64,000 nucleotides of DNA from Marinococcus halophilus (lineage in GTDB: Bacteria > Bacillota > Bacilli > Bacillales > Marinococcaceae): NCBI RefSeq assembly GCF_002265875.1, contig NZ_NPFA01000010.1, positions 18,065-82,064 on the forward strand, written 5' to 3'. Positions 17,458-26,722 of this stretch are shown here, in pieces; the stretch's first letter is position 1, and every line of letters starts with the position of its first letter. The position numbers and the translations under genes were made by a program. The notes beneath the pieces were generated by a model. That model saw nothing but the letters and a program-made list of their open reading frames with translations, made no database searches and was not told the DNA's origin.

Positions 17458-19476
17458 TTACTGGCCATTGTTCATAAACTGCATCAAGTAGTTAGACTGC
17501 GAGTTCGCCCGGCTCATCGCCTGCTCCATCGCCGTAAACTGGCGGTAATACCGGTTTTCCACCGACACCATCCGGTCCTCAAACTGGGCGATGCGATCTT
17601 CGATGTTTTCCATATTGCGTCCGAGCGTAAACTGGTGCGGAAGCAGCTTGCCTTTGTATCCCCCTGCCCGTTCAGCAAGCGCGGTCACCCCGTTGTCGAG
17701 CGTTTCTCTCATCCGGCGGGCGAGACCCTGGGTTTCTGTTGTGGAACCGCTCGCGGCAAACAGCTGGTAAACTCCTTCACTGTCGTCTTCAATCGCCTGG
17801 CGCAGCTTGGCTTCGTCGATTTCGAGCTTGCCGTTATCCGTGTAGCTTGAGCTTGTCGTAATGCCGATCGAATAGAGCGTATTATAGGCTGAATCGGTGC
17901 CGTTTACCTGCTCATATAAAAGCGAACGCATATTGTTCATGACGTTCGATATGGAGCTGTCGCTGCGGAGCAGGCCGCTCCGGGCTTTTTCCTCCCACAG
18001 CTCAATTTCCTTTTCGCTCATTTCTTCTTTTTGTTCATCGCTGAGCGGCTTAAAATCCCGGTTTACTTTTTCATTCAGCTTGCCGTTTACATCTTCGATA
18101 ATTTTATTATATTCTTCGATGAAGCCTTTAACTGTATCCATAACACCGTCAGTGTTCGTATCGGAGCCAAGCGTTACCGCCCCGTCCGTTTCAGCAAACG
18201 TTTCTTTAAGCGTAATGCTCATCCCGTTGACCTCGAACGTATTTTTGGGCCGCTCGGTTTCGAGTCCGTTCATCGTAAACACAGCATTTTGTTCGCCCTG
18301 GCGGGACTCACCTTCTACGTTGTTCAGGCCCAGGGTGTTGTTAAGAAATCCCCCTGAAAAAAGCATTTCATCGCCGTTTTTGTTAAAATCGCCTGTCTCC
18401 GACCGGGTGAGCGCCACTTTGCCGGAATGTTCGTCATAAAACGCACTAACGCCCGCCCCGGAAGAGCTGATCGTGCTCATAATATTGTTCATCGACTGCG
18501 CACTTGTGAACGTGAATTTATTTTTCTGCTCCTTACCGTCTTTATCAAAGGTGGTAATCGTATTGGTAGAATACTGCTGGGTGAATGTCGCTTCAATCGT
18601 TCCGGTTACCGCTTCGCCGAGCGTGACTCTGCCGGTTTTCGTATCCACATAGGCTTCCCCGGTCTTAAGCTCCTGCTCCGGATCCGTGACAATCGTCAGT
18701 GCGGCGCCTCCGTTTACGCTGATATCCAGCGTCTCTGGGTCAATCGCCCCTTTGCCGAGCGAAAAGGAAGAAGTCGCGGTAGCTGCGTCAATTGTTTTGG
18801 TTTCATTGGTCGCGGCATACTGGACGCTGATGCTTTTGCCGCTCGTCACCGCCGAACTAAACTCCAAATCAATCTGGTCGCTGTTAAAGCTGGCCCGTAC
18901 CTGACCAGGCTCGAGCGGATCCGTGCCGGTTACCACCTCGTACTGCTTGCCGCTCACCTTCACGATCATATCGTCCGAATTTTGTTTAAGCTTGCTGCCT
19001 TCCACACTGTAGGACGTGCTGCCGTCGGCGTTGATTGTTTTGCTTTGAATCACGCCTTTGCTCCATTGCGGTTCTTTCCCGGTCGCAAATGTCTGGCTGC
19101 CGATAGCCTCCGAAGCGGAAAAACCGGGACCGGTCGCCCGTTCAAAGCTGCTCTGCGACGCTGATTTGGCCAGCTGCTTGACTTCGCTGATGGAATAAGT
19201 GGCGTTGCCGGCACTGGCTGAAGCCGTGGCGCTCACCCGGCTTTCATTGGTGGAGGTGGCCGAGCGGGCTGTCATCGAGGACTTCTTCATAATCGAATCA
19301 AAAATCGTATTCCGGAAATCAAAAAACTGTTTGTTGACTTCCTGGTACATTTCCGTCTGCCACTCGAGCGTCTGCTTCTTTTGATTCAGCTTGTTGATCG
19401 GCTGGCGCTCCGCACGCATTAAATCTTTAACTACCTGGTCAATATCCATTCCTGAAGCAAACCCGGATACTCGCAT
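17458..19476 (-). CDS. fliD: Flagellar hook-associated protein 2 (filament cap) FliD
   Basis: The 672-residue FliD is considerably larger than the about 500 residues of B. subtilis FliD. The N-terminal domain begins MRVSGFASGMDIDQVVKDLM and the C-terminal coiled region ends ENRYYRQFTAMEQAMSRANS. The middle is expanded and acidic (DKDGKEQKNKFTFTSAQSMN and surroundings). FliD caps the filament and promotes flagellin assembly. It is first of fliD-fliS-fliT, behind a SigD-like promoter, with GAAGGGAG before the ATG. Confidence 0.95.
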   Translation of the reverse strand: MRVSGFASGMDIDQVVKDLMRAERQPINKLNQKKQTLEWQTEMYQEVNKQFFDFRNTIFDSIMKKSSMTARSATSTNESRVSATASASAGNATYSISEVKQLAKSASQSSFERATGPGFSASEAIGSQTFATGKEPQWSKGVIQSKTINADGSTSYSVEGSKLKQNSDDMIVKVSGKQYEVVTGTDPLEPGQVRASFNSDQIDLEFSSAVTSGKSISVQYAATNETKTIDAATATSSFSLGKGAIDPETLDISVNGGAALTIVTDPEQELKTGEAYVDTKTGRVTLGEAVTGTIEATFTQQYSTNTITTFDKDGKEQKNKFTFTSAQSMNNIMSTISSSGAGVSAFYDEHSGKVALTRSETGDFNKNGDEMLFSGGFLNNTLGLNNVEGESRQGEQNAVFTMNGLETERPKNTFEVNGMSITLKETFAETDGAVTLGSDTNTDGVMDTVKGFIEEYNKIIEDVNGKLNEKVNRDFKPLSDEQKEEMSEKEIELWEEKARSGLLRSDSSISNVMNNMRSLLYEQVNGTDSAYNTLYSIGITTSSSYTDNGKLEIDEAKLRQAIEDDSEGVYQLFAASGSTTETQGLARRMRETLDNGVTALAERAGGYKGKLLPHQFTLGRNMENIEDRIAQFEDRMVSVENRYYRQFTAMEQAMSRANSQSNYLMQFMNNGQ

Positions 19477-19517
19477 GAATGATAGGCTCCCTTCTGCCGT
19501 TTTCTTCGTTATTGTTA

Positions 19518-19544
19518 CTATCGGAAATAACGAAAGCCAGTTGA
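19518..19544 (-). promoter_or_regulatory. SigD-like promoter of fliD-fliS-fliT
   Basis: On the minus strand TCAA, 15 bases, then TCCGATAG approximates the SigD consensus TAAA-N15-GCCGATAT. It lies about 40 bases before the fliD start. It is weaker than the match before flagellin. Confidence 0.5.
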
Positions 19545-19573
19545 AGCATTTAACGCAGTTTTTCTAAAATATG

Positions 19574-19600
19574 AAAAAAGACCCGGATTACCTCCGGGCC
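19574..19600 (-). terminator. Terminator of the gluconate operon
   Basis: CCCGG and CCGGG arms lie around a short loop and are followed on the minus strand by TCTTTTTT, just downstream of gnd. Confidence 0.75.
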
Positions 19601-19612
19601 TCTGGGACATTG

Positions 19613-20512
19613 CTATTCACTTTTTTCAACGGCATGGCCGCCAAACCCTTTACGGAGAGCTGCAACCACCTTGCCGTTAAAGGTATCGGTTTCCTGCGAA
19701 CGATAGCGCATCATAAGCGAGAGCGCAATGACCGGGGTCGTTGCCTCGTATTCAAGCGCAGACTCTACGCTCCACTTGCCTTCGCCGGAGGAATGCATCA
19801 CGCCGCGGATATCATCGAGCCTGGCATCACCGCGGAAGGCTTCTTCCATCAGTTCCATCAGCCAGCCGCGGATGACCGAGCCGTTGTTCCAGACGCGGGC
19901 CACCTGCTCGTAGTCGTAGTCAAACGGCCCTTTTTCAAGCAGTTCAAACCCTTCGCCCATCGCGGCCATCATGCCGTATTCGATGCCGTTATGCACCATT
20001 TTCAGATAGTGGGCGCTGCCGCCTTCCCCGGTGTAGTGATAACCGTTCTCCACCGACAGGTCCTGCATGAGCGGCTCCAATACCGGAAAAATGTCCTTGC
20101 GTCCGCCGATCATCAGGCAGGCGCCGTTTCTGGCACCGGAAATGCCGCCGCTTGTACCAACATCAAAGAAGTGGACTCCTCTTGCTTCAAGCGCTTCATA
20201 ATGAGCAAGCGTCCGCTTATAGTGAGAGTTGCCGGCGTCGATTAAAATGTCTCCTTCATCGAGGTACGAGGCCGTTTCGGTAAGCACCTGATCCGTGGCA
20301 TCCCCCGCCGGCACCATCACCCAGATGATACGCGGCTTTGGAAGCTGGTCCACCAGATCCTGCACCGAAGAGGCCGTGCCGCCTCCGTCGTTTTGAAAAC
20401 TGCTGCGAAATTCTTCGGACAGATCGTAGGCAACAACGTCATGATTTTTATCAAGCATCTGCAGACCGATATTGTACCCCATTTTACCTAATCCAATAAT
20501 TCCTGCTTTCAT
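19613..20512 (-). CDS. 6-phosphogluconate dehydrogenase, decarboxylating (short GndA/YqeC type)
   Basis: The 299-residue protein belongs to the short 6PGDH subgroup, which is often NAD-linked. The Rossmann motif is GIIGLGKMGYNIGLQM, and NAD contacts include WVMVPAGDATD. The substrate-binding region is DVGTSGGISGARNGACLMIGG, with the catalytic region HYLKMVHNGIEYGMMAA. It converts 6-phosphogluconate to ribulose 5-phosphate. The ATG at 20512 has GGGAG eight bases upstream. As last gene after gntK and gntP it completes gluconate use. Confidence 0.85.
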   Translation of the reverse strand: MKAGIIGLGKMGYNIGLQMLDKNHDVVAYDLSEEFRSSFQNDGGGTASSVQDLVDQLPKPRIIWVMVPAGDATDQVLTETASYLDEGDILIDAGNSHYKRTLAHYEALEARGVHFFDVGTSGGISGARNGACLMIGGRKDIFPVLEPLMQDLSVENGYHYTGEGGSAHYLKMVHNGIEYGMMAAMGEGFELLEKGPFDYDYEQVARVWNNGSVIRGWLMELMEEAFRGDARLDDIRGVMHSSGEGKWSVESALEYEATTPVIALSLMMRYRSQETDTFNGKVVAALRKGFGGHAVEKSE

Positions 20513-20534
20513 GTTCTCCACTCCCTTTTTCTAT

Positions 20535-21887
20535 TTATACGAAGATACTTAAAATCAGTGCTACACCAAAACCAACAAAACCGATAATTGTTTCCATGAC
20601 GGTCCATGTCTGCAGCGTTTGTTTTTCGTTCAGGCCAAAGTACCTGCTGACTAGCCAGAACCCGGAGTCGTTCACGTGGGAGAAGGCTGTCGCACCGGAA
20701 GCAATTGTAATAACGAGCAGTCCGAGCATCGGCTCGCTGACGTTGTATGTTTCAAGCAGCGGCGCTACAAGGCCGGCGGCTGTTACCATCGCAACAGTTG
20801 CAGAACCCTGGGCTACACGGACAAGTACAGCTGTTATAAAGGCAAAGACAAGAATCGGCATGTTTGCATTCTCCATCGCATTTGCAAGCACGTCGCCGAC
20901 ACCGGACTGGATCAGCATTTCACCGAACACGCCACCGGCACCGGTAACAAGAATAATAATCCCGGCAGGCTCGAGGGCTTTCGTCGTAATCTGCTGCACT
21001 TCTTCTTTCGAATAACCCCGGCGGATACCGAATACATAAAAGGTTAAAAGTGCCGCCACGGTCAGGGCGAAGAACGGATCCCCGATAAAGGACAGTATTT
21101 CATACGCTGTGCTTTCTTCTGATAGGAAAACTCCGGATCCCGTGTTAAGCAAAATCAGCACAAGAGGAAGCAGGATGATAGCAAGAACGCTGCGGAAGCT
21201 CGGCAGCTCGCGGTCGTACTCGACGTTTCTCATCTGTTCCATCATGTATTCCGGAACGCCGATGTCGATTTTTTTCGCCATGTATTTCCCGAACATCGGG
21301 CCGGCAATCGCTACTGCCGGAAGACCGGCAAGTGCGCCAAACAGAATAACCCAGCCGAGGTCAGCGCCGATAATTGAAGCAACCGAAATCGGTCCCGGCG
21401 TTGGCGGAATAAAGCTGTGCGTAACGGCAAGACCGGCTACGAGCGGAATACCGTAGTACACGAGCGATTTTTTCGTTTTACGGACAAGGCTGTACACAAT
21501 TGGAATTAAGATAACAAGGGCAACGTCCAAAAAGACGGGAATAGATACGATAAAGCCTGTAAGCGCAAGAGCCCAGCTGACGTTCTTTTCTCCAAATTTA
21601 TCAACGAGCGTCAGTGCCAGGCGTTCGGCGCCGCCGGAGACACGAAGCATTTCCCCAAACATGGCCCCAAGACCGATAACGACGGCAATAAATCCGAGAG
21701 TGCCGCCCATTCCTTCTTCAATGGTTGTTATAATTTCGCCCGGCGGCATGCCAACAGCAATCCCGACGAGGAAACTAACGACGAGCAAAGCGATAAAGGC
21801 CTGAAGCTTCGTCCTCATAACTAAAAATAACAGTGCAACAATTGCTAAAACGGCTACAATAATGAGCCACGGTGCTGAAGTCGTCAT
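20535..21887 (-). CDS. gntP: Gluconate:H+ symporter GntP
   Basis: The 450-residue GntP-family permease has about 12 membrane segments. Family features include THSFIPPTPGPISVA and GATAFSHVNDSGFWLVSRYF. Its ATG overlaps the gntK stop (ATGA), which implies coupled translation. It imports gluconate; related GntP members carry other sugar acids or glycerate, but the kinase and dehydrogenase neighbours make gluconate the best call. Confidence 0.9.
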   Translation of the reverse strand: MTTSAPWLIIVAVLAIVALLFLVMRTKLQAFIALLVVSFLVGIAVGMPPGEIITTIEEGMGGTLGFIAVVIGLGAMFGEMLRVSGGAERLALTLVDKFGEKNVSWALALTGFIVSIPVFLDVALVILIPIVYSLVRKTKKSLVYYGIPLVAGLAVTHSFIPPTPGPISVASIIGADLGWVILFGALAGLPAVAIAGPMFGKYMAKKIDIGVPEYMMEQMRNVEYDRELPSFRSVLAIILLPLVLILLNTGSGVFLSEESTAYEILSFIGDPFFALTVAALLTFYVFGIRRGYSKEEVQQITTKALEPAGIIILVTGAGGVFGEMLIQSGVGDVLANAMENANMPILVFAFITAVLVRVAQGSATVAMVTAAGLVAPLLETYNVSEPMLGLLVITIASGATAFSHVNDSGFWLVSRYFGLNEKQTLQTWTVMETIIGFVGFGVALILSIFV

Positions 21888-23461
21888 AGTATTTCTCCTT
21901 TTTCAGTAGAAAGTGTGCGTTTGCCCTCTGCGTGTGCACGCTGCACGTCGGCAATCGCGGAAAATTCAGATTGAAGATTGCGTGCAAGCCGCAGAAAGAT
22001 CGGCTTTAAATCCCGGTACGCCGTCACATTGTCCATGATCGGAGACTGCCGTGTTTCAATCGGAATAAGCTCGTGAATCGTGTCCAGGCTTTCTTTCTGA
22101 CCGGTTGCCGTCATGGCGAGCCAGGCAGCGCCGAAGCAGGCGCTCTGGTGGCTGTCCGGAACGACAATGTCGCTTTCGAATATGTCTGCCATCATCTGCT
22201 TCCACAGCTCCGAGCGGGCGAACCCGCCGTTGGCACGGAATTCCTTAATGTTGATACCGGCCTCAATCAGGGCTACGACAACGGCGTACATTTGCATCAT
22301 GACGCCTTCCATGACGCTCCGGACCATCTGTTCACGCCCGTGATGAAGCGTCAGTCCGAAGAACACGCCCTTGGTGTCGCTGTTCCAGAACGGAGCTCGT
22401 TCGCCGGTCATATACGGGAGAAACAGCAGGCCGTCGGAGCCGGGCATCACGCTTTCTGCCATTTCCGTCAGTACGTCGTACGGGTCTGTACCGTTTTTCC
22501 GGCACTGTTCCTTTAGATCCGGCATAATTTTATCCCGCATCCAGCGCAGCGCAATACCGCCGTTGTTAATTGGGCCGCCGATCACCCACAGCTCATCGGT
22601 GAGCGCATAGCAGAAGATCCGCCCCTTCGGATCCGTATACGGACGGTCGATGACCGTACGTATCGCTCCACTTGTACCAATCGAACACGCAACCACACCT
22701 TCCTCGAGCGCCCCGGACCCGACGTTTGCAAGCACACCATCGCTTGCCCCGATTACGACTGTGGTCGTTTCCTGCAAATGCAGACGCTTGCAGACGTCTT
22801 TGTTCAAGTCGCTGCGATGATACGTCGTGCTTACCGGTATGGATAAATGGTTTTCCGTAATACCGGCAAGCGCCAGCGCTCTGTCATCCCACTGCTTTTT
22901 ATGGATATTGAAAAGGCCTGAGGCAGAAGCGATAGAGTAATCAACGATGTATTCCCCGAACCATTTATAGAACAGAAATTCCTTCACCGAAATCCACTTT
23001 GCTGCCTTTGCAGCGATTTCTTCCCGGTATTTCTGAAACCACATAATCTTGGTGAGCGGTGCCATGGGGTGGATCGGCGTCCCCGTACGTTCAAAAATAT
23101 CCTGCCCGTTTTCGGCCTTTACTTTTTCGGTTTCATGTACTGACCGCTGATCGGCCCAGGTAAGCGCCTGCGTCAGCGGCTCGCCGCTGTCGTCCACTGC
23201 AAGAATACTATGCATCGCAGCGCTGAAGCCGATCGTTCCAATATGCTTTCCTTCTTTAGCAACGTCTTCGATGACGTTTTTCAGCGTCTGTTCAACGGCA
23301 CGCAAAATTTCGTAAGGATCCTGCTCCTTCCAGGCCGGGTCCGGAGAATAAATTGGATATTCAAGCTCCCGTTCCGCCCAGATTTTTCCCTCCGTATCAT
23401 AAGCCAGCGTTTTCGTACTCGTTGTACCTATATCCACACCGGCTGTAAGTGATTCAGCCAT
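21884..23461 (-). CDS. gntK: Gluconokinase (FGGY family)
   Basis: The 525-residue FGGY kinase matches Bacillus GntK length. The N-terminal phosphate-binding region is GVDIGTTSTKTLAYD; GGPINNGGIALRWM and GGFARSELWKQMMADIF are further family motifs. It makes 6-phosphogluconate from gluconate and ATP. The ATG at 23461 is preceded by GAGGGAG at eight bases, so the in-frame start 19 codons earlier is rejected. The product feeds the gnd gene two positions downstream. Confidence 0.9.
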   Translation of the reverse strand: MAESLTAGVDIGTTSTKTLAYDTEGKIWAERELEYPIYSPDPAWKEQDPYEILRAVEQTLKNVIEDVAKEGKHIGTIGFSAAMHSILAVDDSGEPLTQALTWADQRSVHETEKVKAENGQDIFERTGTPIHPMAPLTKIMWFQKYREEIAAKAAKWISVKEFLFYKWFGEYIVDYSIASASGLFNIHKKQWDDRALALAGITENHLSIPVSTTYHRSDLNKDVCKRLHLQETTTVVIGASDGVLANVGSGALEEGVVACSIGTSGAIRTVIDRPYTDPKGRIFCYALTDELWVIGGPINNGGIALRWMRDKIMPDLKEQCRKNGTDPYDVLTEMAESVMPGSDGLLFLPYMTGERAPFWNSDTKGVFFGLTLHHGREQMVRSVMEGVMMQMYAVVVALIEAGINIKEFRANGGFARSELWKQMMADIFESDIVVPDSHQSACFGAAWLAMTATGQKESLDTIHELIPIETRQSPIMDNVTAYRDLKPIFLRLARNLQSEFSAIADVQRAHAEGKRTLSTEKGEIL

Positions 23462-23500
23462 AACATCTACTCCCTCGCTTTCGGTAACGCTTTCAGATAA

Positions 23501-23575
23501 TGAAAATATTTTTCTCAATTCGTTATTATACGTGAAATAAAATTCTATGCAAGCGTTTTAAGAAAATTTTTTTCA
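23501..23575. promoter_or_regulatory. Operator-like repeats in the gntK-RpiR intergenic region
   Basis: Three related near-palindromes occur: TGAAAATATTTTTCT (23501-23515), TGAAATAAAATTCT (23533-23546) and, on the minus strand, TGAAAAAAATTTTCT (23575-23561). The first and third differ at two positions. They flank the only promoter space shared by gntK and the divergent RpiR gene, and the TGAAA...TTTC form is typical of operators proposed for RpiR regulators. Confidence 0.5.
23548..23561 (+). promoter_or_regulatory. CcpA cre-like site before gntK
   Basis: TGCAAGCGTTTTAA fits the cre consensus TGWAANCGNTNWCA at most positions, including the central CG. It suggests glucose repression of the gluconate genes, as known for B. 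subtilis gnt. Confidence 0.45.
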
Positions 23576-23647
23576 TGATTTATTATAGAAAATTGAAATT
23601 TATTCCTTTATGATATAAGCAAGACTTTTTCCTCCGGAGGGGTACTT

Positions 23648-24502
23648 ATGGCTACCGAAACGACTCACGTCCGCCAGCGGATCCAATCGCTGTACAACAG
23701 CTTCAGTGATAAAGAAAAACAAATCGCTGACTATATGCTGCAAAATCCCGAAACTATCGTTCATTCGACCATCAATCAGGTAGCCGACCAGCTTTCCCTT
23801 GCAGACGCTACCGTGTTTCGTTTCTGCAAGCGGCTCGGCTTTAAGGGCTACCAGGCGATGAAAATCGCGCTCGCCTCCGATATTATCGAACCAATCGAAG
23901 ATATTCATGAAACAATCCAGGAAAGCGATACCGAGGTCGAGGTGATGGCCAAGGTGTTTCAAAGCAACAAAAATGCCCTCACCTACACGCAGGAGGTGCT
24001 TGATGAGACCACCGTCCGTCAGGCGGTCGAGTACCTGCTTGAAGCGTCGGAGCTCCACTTCTATGGAAGCGGCGGCTCCGGCGTCACAGCCCAGGACGGC
24101 CAGCATAAGTTTATGCGCACCGGGCTGCCAAGCCATGCCTATACCGATGCCCACTGGCAGGTAATGGCCGCATCCCAGCTGAAGCCAAACGACGTTGCTA
24201 TTGTGATTTCGCATTCGGGAGCCAATGAAGACGTTCTTGAAGCGATGGATGTGGCCAAAGAGCAGGGAGCCCGCATTATTGCCATTACAAGCTATGCGAA
24301 AACGCCGATCAGCCAAAAAGCAGACCTGACCCTGCAGACAATCTCCAGGGAAACTGAATACCGCTCCGAAGCCCTCGCCTCCAGACTTGCCGAACTCTCC
24401 CTGCTCGATGGCCTGTATGTGAATTACTGCATCAAAAAGAAAGACCAGGCTCAGGAAGCCGTGGCCAAAATACGTAAAGCCGTCGCCCGGAAAAAGCTAT
24501 AG
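23648..24502 (+). CDS. RpiR-family transcriptional regulator of the gluconate operon
   Basis: The 284-residue protein has an N-terminal RpiR helix-turn-helix (about 1-77, ATVFRFCKRLGFKGYQAMKIAL) and a SIS sugar-phosphate domain (about 125-255, LHFYGSGGSGVTAQDGQHKF, and ISHSGANEDVLEAM). The ligand is probably a phosphosugar acid such as 6-phosphogluconate; this is inferred from the divergent gntK-gntP-gnd operon. B. subtilis uses a GntR-family regulator for the same job, so the regulator has been exchanged. Good ribosome site (GGAGGGG). Confidence 0.85.
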   Translation: MATETTHVRQRIQSLYNSFSDKEKQIADYMLQNPETIVHSTINQVADQLSLADATVFRFCKRLGFKGYQAMKIALASDIIEPIEDIHETIQESDTEVEVMAKVFQSNKNALTYTQEVLDETTVRQAVEYLLEASELHFYGSGGSGVTAQDGQHKFMRTGLPSHAYTDAHWQVMAASQLKPNDVAIVISHSGANEDVLEAMDVAKEQGARIIAITSYAKTPISQKADLTLQTISRETEYRSEALASRLAELSLLDGLYVNYCIKKKDQAQEAVAKIRKAVARKKL

Positions 24503-24504
24503 GA

Positions 24505-24700
24505 AAAGCGGAGCCACCCTGAACAGCCGTTCCAGACAGCTGGCGTAATCCTGGCTGGAAGCGTCGTAAGACGGTGAAGTCAGGATGCAGCCAATGGACT
24601 GGACGGCTGGGTGGCAAAGCTGGACAGCAAGAAAGGCGGAGCCACCCTTATTGTAAGGAAGTTCGATGGTGACATCATCGAACTGCCCTGCTCCGCAGAT
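24505..24700 (-). repeat. Dispersed modular palindromic repeat, copy B
   Basis: Read on the minus strand, the sequence contains CAGTTCGATG...CATCGAACTTCCTT, AAGGGTGGC, the separator CTTGCTGTCCAGCT and a module from GCCACCCAGCC through GCTTCCAGCCAGG. The same modules occur at about 62855-63035 with roughly nine in ten bases identical over the core by eye. It fills the gap between the convergent RpiR and SRAP genes. Confidence 0.75.
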
Positions 24701-24704
24701 CCCT

Positions 24705-24749
24705 AAATAAAAGACAACCCGGCTTCTCCTGAAAATAGGAAAAGCCGGG
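24705..24749 (-). terminator. Terminator after the SRAP gene
   Basis: CCCGGCTT pairs with AAGCCGGG, and on the minus strand TCTTTTATTT follows. Confidence 0.75.
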
Positions 24750-24758
24750 CTGCAATCG

Positions 24759-25418
24759 TTATTCAATACGTTCTACCAATGCAGCATAATTATGCTTCGG
24801 GCTGTTTACTTCAGTACTTACGGGATACATGGCCATACGCGAAGCGTCAAACGGCTGCAGGAGTGACTTCAACACTTTTTTATCGGTTTCATCAGGATCG
24901 AGCCAGACTTTTCTTGCTTCTTCATTCAGAATGACCGGCATCCGGTGGTGAATTTGCTGCATCATATCGTTGGCTTCGGTCGTAATAATCGTACAGGACG
25001 TGATTGTTTCATTTTTGCCTTCCCATCTGTCCCACAGTCCGGCAAAGGCAAACGGCTCCTCATCATCGACCGTGATTCGGTACGGCTGCTTTGTCCCGCC
25101 TTCGCGGTCCCATTCATAGAAACCATCAGCAATCACGAGGCAGCGCCGTCGTTCGAGCAGGCGGCGGAATGCCGGTTTAGTATCGACACTTTCTGCCCGG
25201 GCGTTGATCATTTTATGTCCGATTTTTTTATCATCTGCCCAAGAAGGAATGAGCCCCCATTGCAGCCAGCCTGCTTTCGTCTGTTCTGCGGAGGACGCCA
25301 CTGCCATCACTTTCTGGGACGGAGCTATATTGTAGCTTGCCGGCCCTTCCGGAAACGATGTGCCGAAGGCCCGCTCCAGCGCTTCCCTGGAATGAAACAA
25401 CGTGTATCTTCCGCACAT
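24759..25418 (-). CDS. SRAP-domain protein (YedK/HMCES type)
   Basis: The 219-residue protein begins MCGRYTLF; Cys2, exposed after Met removal, is the residue that crosslinks abasic sites in single-stranded DNA. Other family motifs are YNIAPSQ, WGLIPSW, NARAE and FYEW, with the histidine in HHRMPVIL. The family shields abasic lesions from breakage. It is a single gene with AAGGGAGG before the ATG. No SOS box was recognised upstream. Confidence 0.92.
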   Translation of the reverse strand: MCGRYTLFHSREALERAFGTSFPEGPASYNIAPSQKVMAVASSAEQTKAGWLQWGLIPSWADDKKIGHKMINARAESVDTKPAFRRLLERRRCLVIADGFYEWDREGGTKQPYRITVDDEEPFAFAGLWDRWEGKNETITSCTIITTEANDMMQQIHHRMPVILNEEARKVWLDPDETDKKVLKSLLQPFDASRMAMYPVSTEVNSPKHNYAALVERIE

Positions 25419-25465
25419 ACCGCTGCACCTCCCTTTACAGTTTATGTACCCAAAAAACGATCCTT

Positions 25466-25744
25466 CTACTTAAAAAAATTGCTGTTTCGCAAATCCCAGC
25501 CGGCAATCACAAAGCACACCACAGCATAAAGGCTTAGAAATCCTCCAAGAATCCCGTATGATGCCCCCTCAAATCCCTGGATACGCATATAACCATAATA
25601 AAAAAGTGACAAAGCCGAAGCCATTAGCGCAATACCCGGCAGCATCCTAACCCAGAGTGCCCATCCTTTCATTACAAATACCAGTGTAAAGAAGAGAGCT
25701 ATCACTCCCGGAAGTATAGATGTTGTAAATGGTCCACTGATCAT
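25466..25744 (-). CDS. Small membrane protein, unknown
   Basis: The 92-residue protein has three predicted membrane segments (about residues 9-24, 32-50 and 63-83) and a short charged tail ending DLRNSNFFK. It has a GGGAG site about seven bases before the ATG. It is not recognised, and no partner is apparent. Confidence 0.65.
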   Translation of the reverse strand: MISGPFTTSILPGVIALFFTLVFVMKGWALWVRMLPGIALMASALSLFYYGYMRIQGFEGASYGILGGFLSLYAVVCFVIAGWDLRNSNFFK

Positions 25745-25870
25745 GATATCTCTCCCATTGTGCCCCCATTAATAAAAGCCGGCCAAATGCCCATGCCCGC
25801 ACTTCTCTTCTAATAAAGTAACATAATTTGCCATCAAACACCCTAATTTAGGCAGTACGCACACGAACCT

Positions 25871-26722
25871 CTATCCGAAAATCTGCGAAGCAATCGCATA
25901 CAGATTTCCATTCCGGGGTTCTATAATCGAAGGAGCCCGGGCCATCATAAGCGGCTCGCTCTGTTTTTCAAAACCACACTGTCGGAGTGTCTCCGTCATG
26001 ATCCTATTTTCTTCGGTAAGATCTATCCGCACCTTCACCGGATGCGATTCGATCAACTGTTCGAGCAGCTCTGCTGCCGCTTTTTCATTCGGCGCCGCGA
26101 TCGGCCCAAGCAGCAGCTGCCCTTCATGCCAGATCGACAGGCCAAAGCCAGCCGGATGGTTTTGGTCATCCAATAATATTAGCGCCTGGTGGGCCTGGGT
26201 GATCCGGTGACGCAAAAAAGCGCTCCGGTCCTGGCCGAACGCCCCAAGATCGAGCTGCTGTAAGCTGTTCCAGTCGTGGGCTTCGTACGTTCTTATGCTG
26301 GACGGCCGAACGATGCTGGTTTTCTTCACCACCTGGCCCGGGGCAACATATTTGTAAACCTTGCCCGCTTCCTCAAACCCGAGCTGCTGGTAGAGCGGCT
26401 TCCCTTCTTTCGTAGCAAACAGCAGGACACCAGCGTTTACTGGAATTGTATTTAAGCACGCCTTCACCGCTTCCTTTGCCAATCCCTGACGGCGGCAGCT
26501 CTTCCTCACAATAACGAGGCCGAGCGCAGCAGCTGCCTTCCCATATGGAATCACTGCCGCACTGGACACCACCCCGCCCTCCGGCGTTTTATGTCCGTAC
26601 ACTACTCCCGCCGCGAGCACTGCTTTCATTTCCGCTCCGTCGTAGTCCCAGCCAACTTCCCGTAGCAGCTGCACGAGTTCCGGAATGTCTTCTTCGGTCA
26701 GCTGCTGCATCGTAAATGTCAT
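25871..26722 (-). CDS. GNAT N-acetyltransferase (two-domain, YitH-like)
   Basis: The 283-residue protein has an N-terminal GNAT fold (about 1-140) with the acetyl-CoA loop VIVRKSCRRQGLAKEAV, and a second GNAT-like domain (about 150-275). The ATG at 26722 overlaps the stop of the preceding small membrane protein gene (ATGA). The 95 in-frame codons upstream merely cover that gene in another frame. The substrate is unknown. Confidence 0.8.
   Translation of the reverse strand: MTFTMQQLTEEDIPELVQLLREVGWDYDGAEMKAVLAAGVVYGHKTPEGGVVSSAAVIPYGKAAAALGLVIVRKSCRRQGLAKEAVKACLNTIPVNAGVLLFATKEGKPLYQQLGFEEAGKVYKYVAPGQVVKKTSIVRPSSIRTYEAHDWNSLQQLDLGAFGQDRSAFLRHRITQAHQALILLDDQNHPAGFGLSIWHEGQLLLGPIAAPNEKAAAELLEQLIESHPVKVRIDLTEENRIMTETLRQCGFEKQSEPLMMARAPSIIEPRNGNLYAIASQIFG

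Noticed and set aside
18427..19164. Long plus-strand open frame (245 codons) opposite fliD
   Set aside because: It is antisense to a well-supported FliD, has no ribosome site and no recognisable domain; GC-rich coding DNA often leaves such frames open.
19571..20245. Plus-strand open frame opposite gnd
   Set aside because: It includes the terminator hairpin and lacks a start signal; the 6PGDH on the other strand is complete.
23600..24316. Minus-strand open frame (238 codons) across the RpiR gene
   Set aside because: The RpiR protein has clear HTH and SIS motifs on the plus strand; the opposite frame has no family signature.
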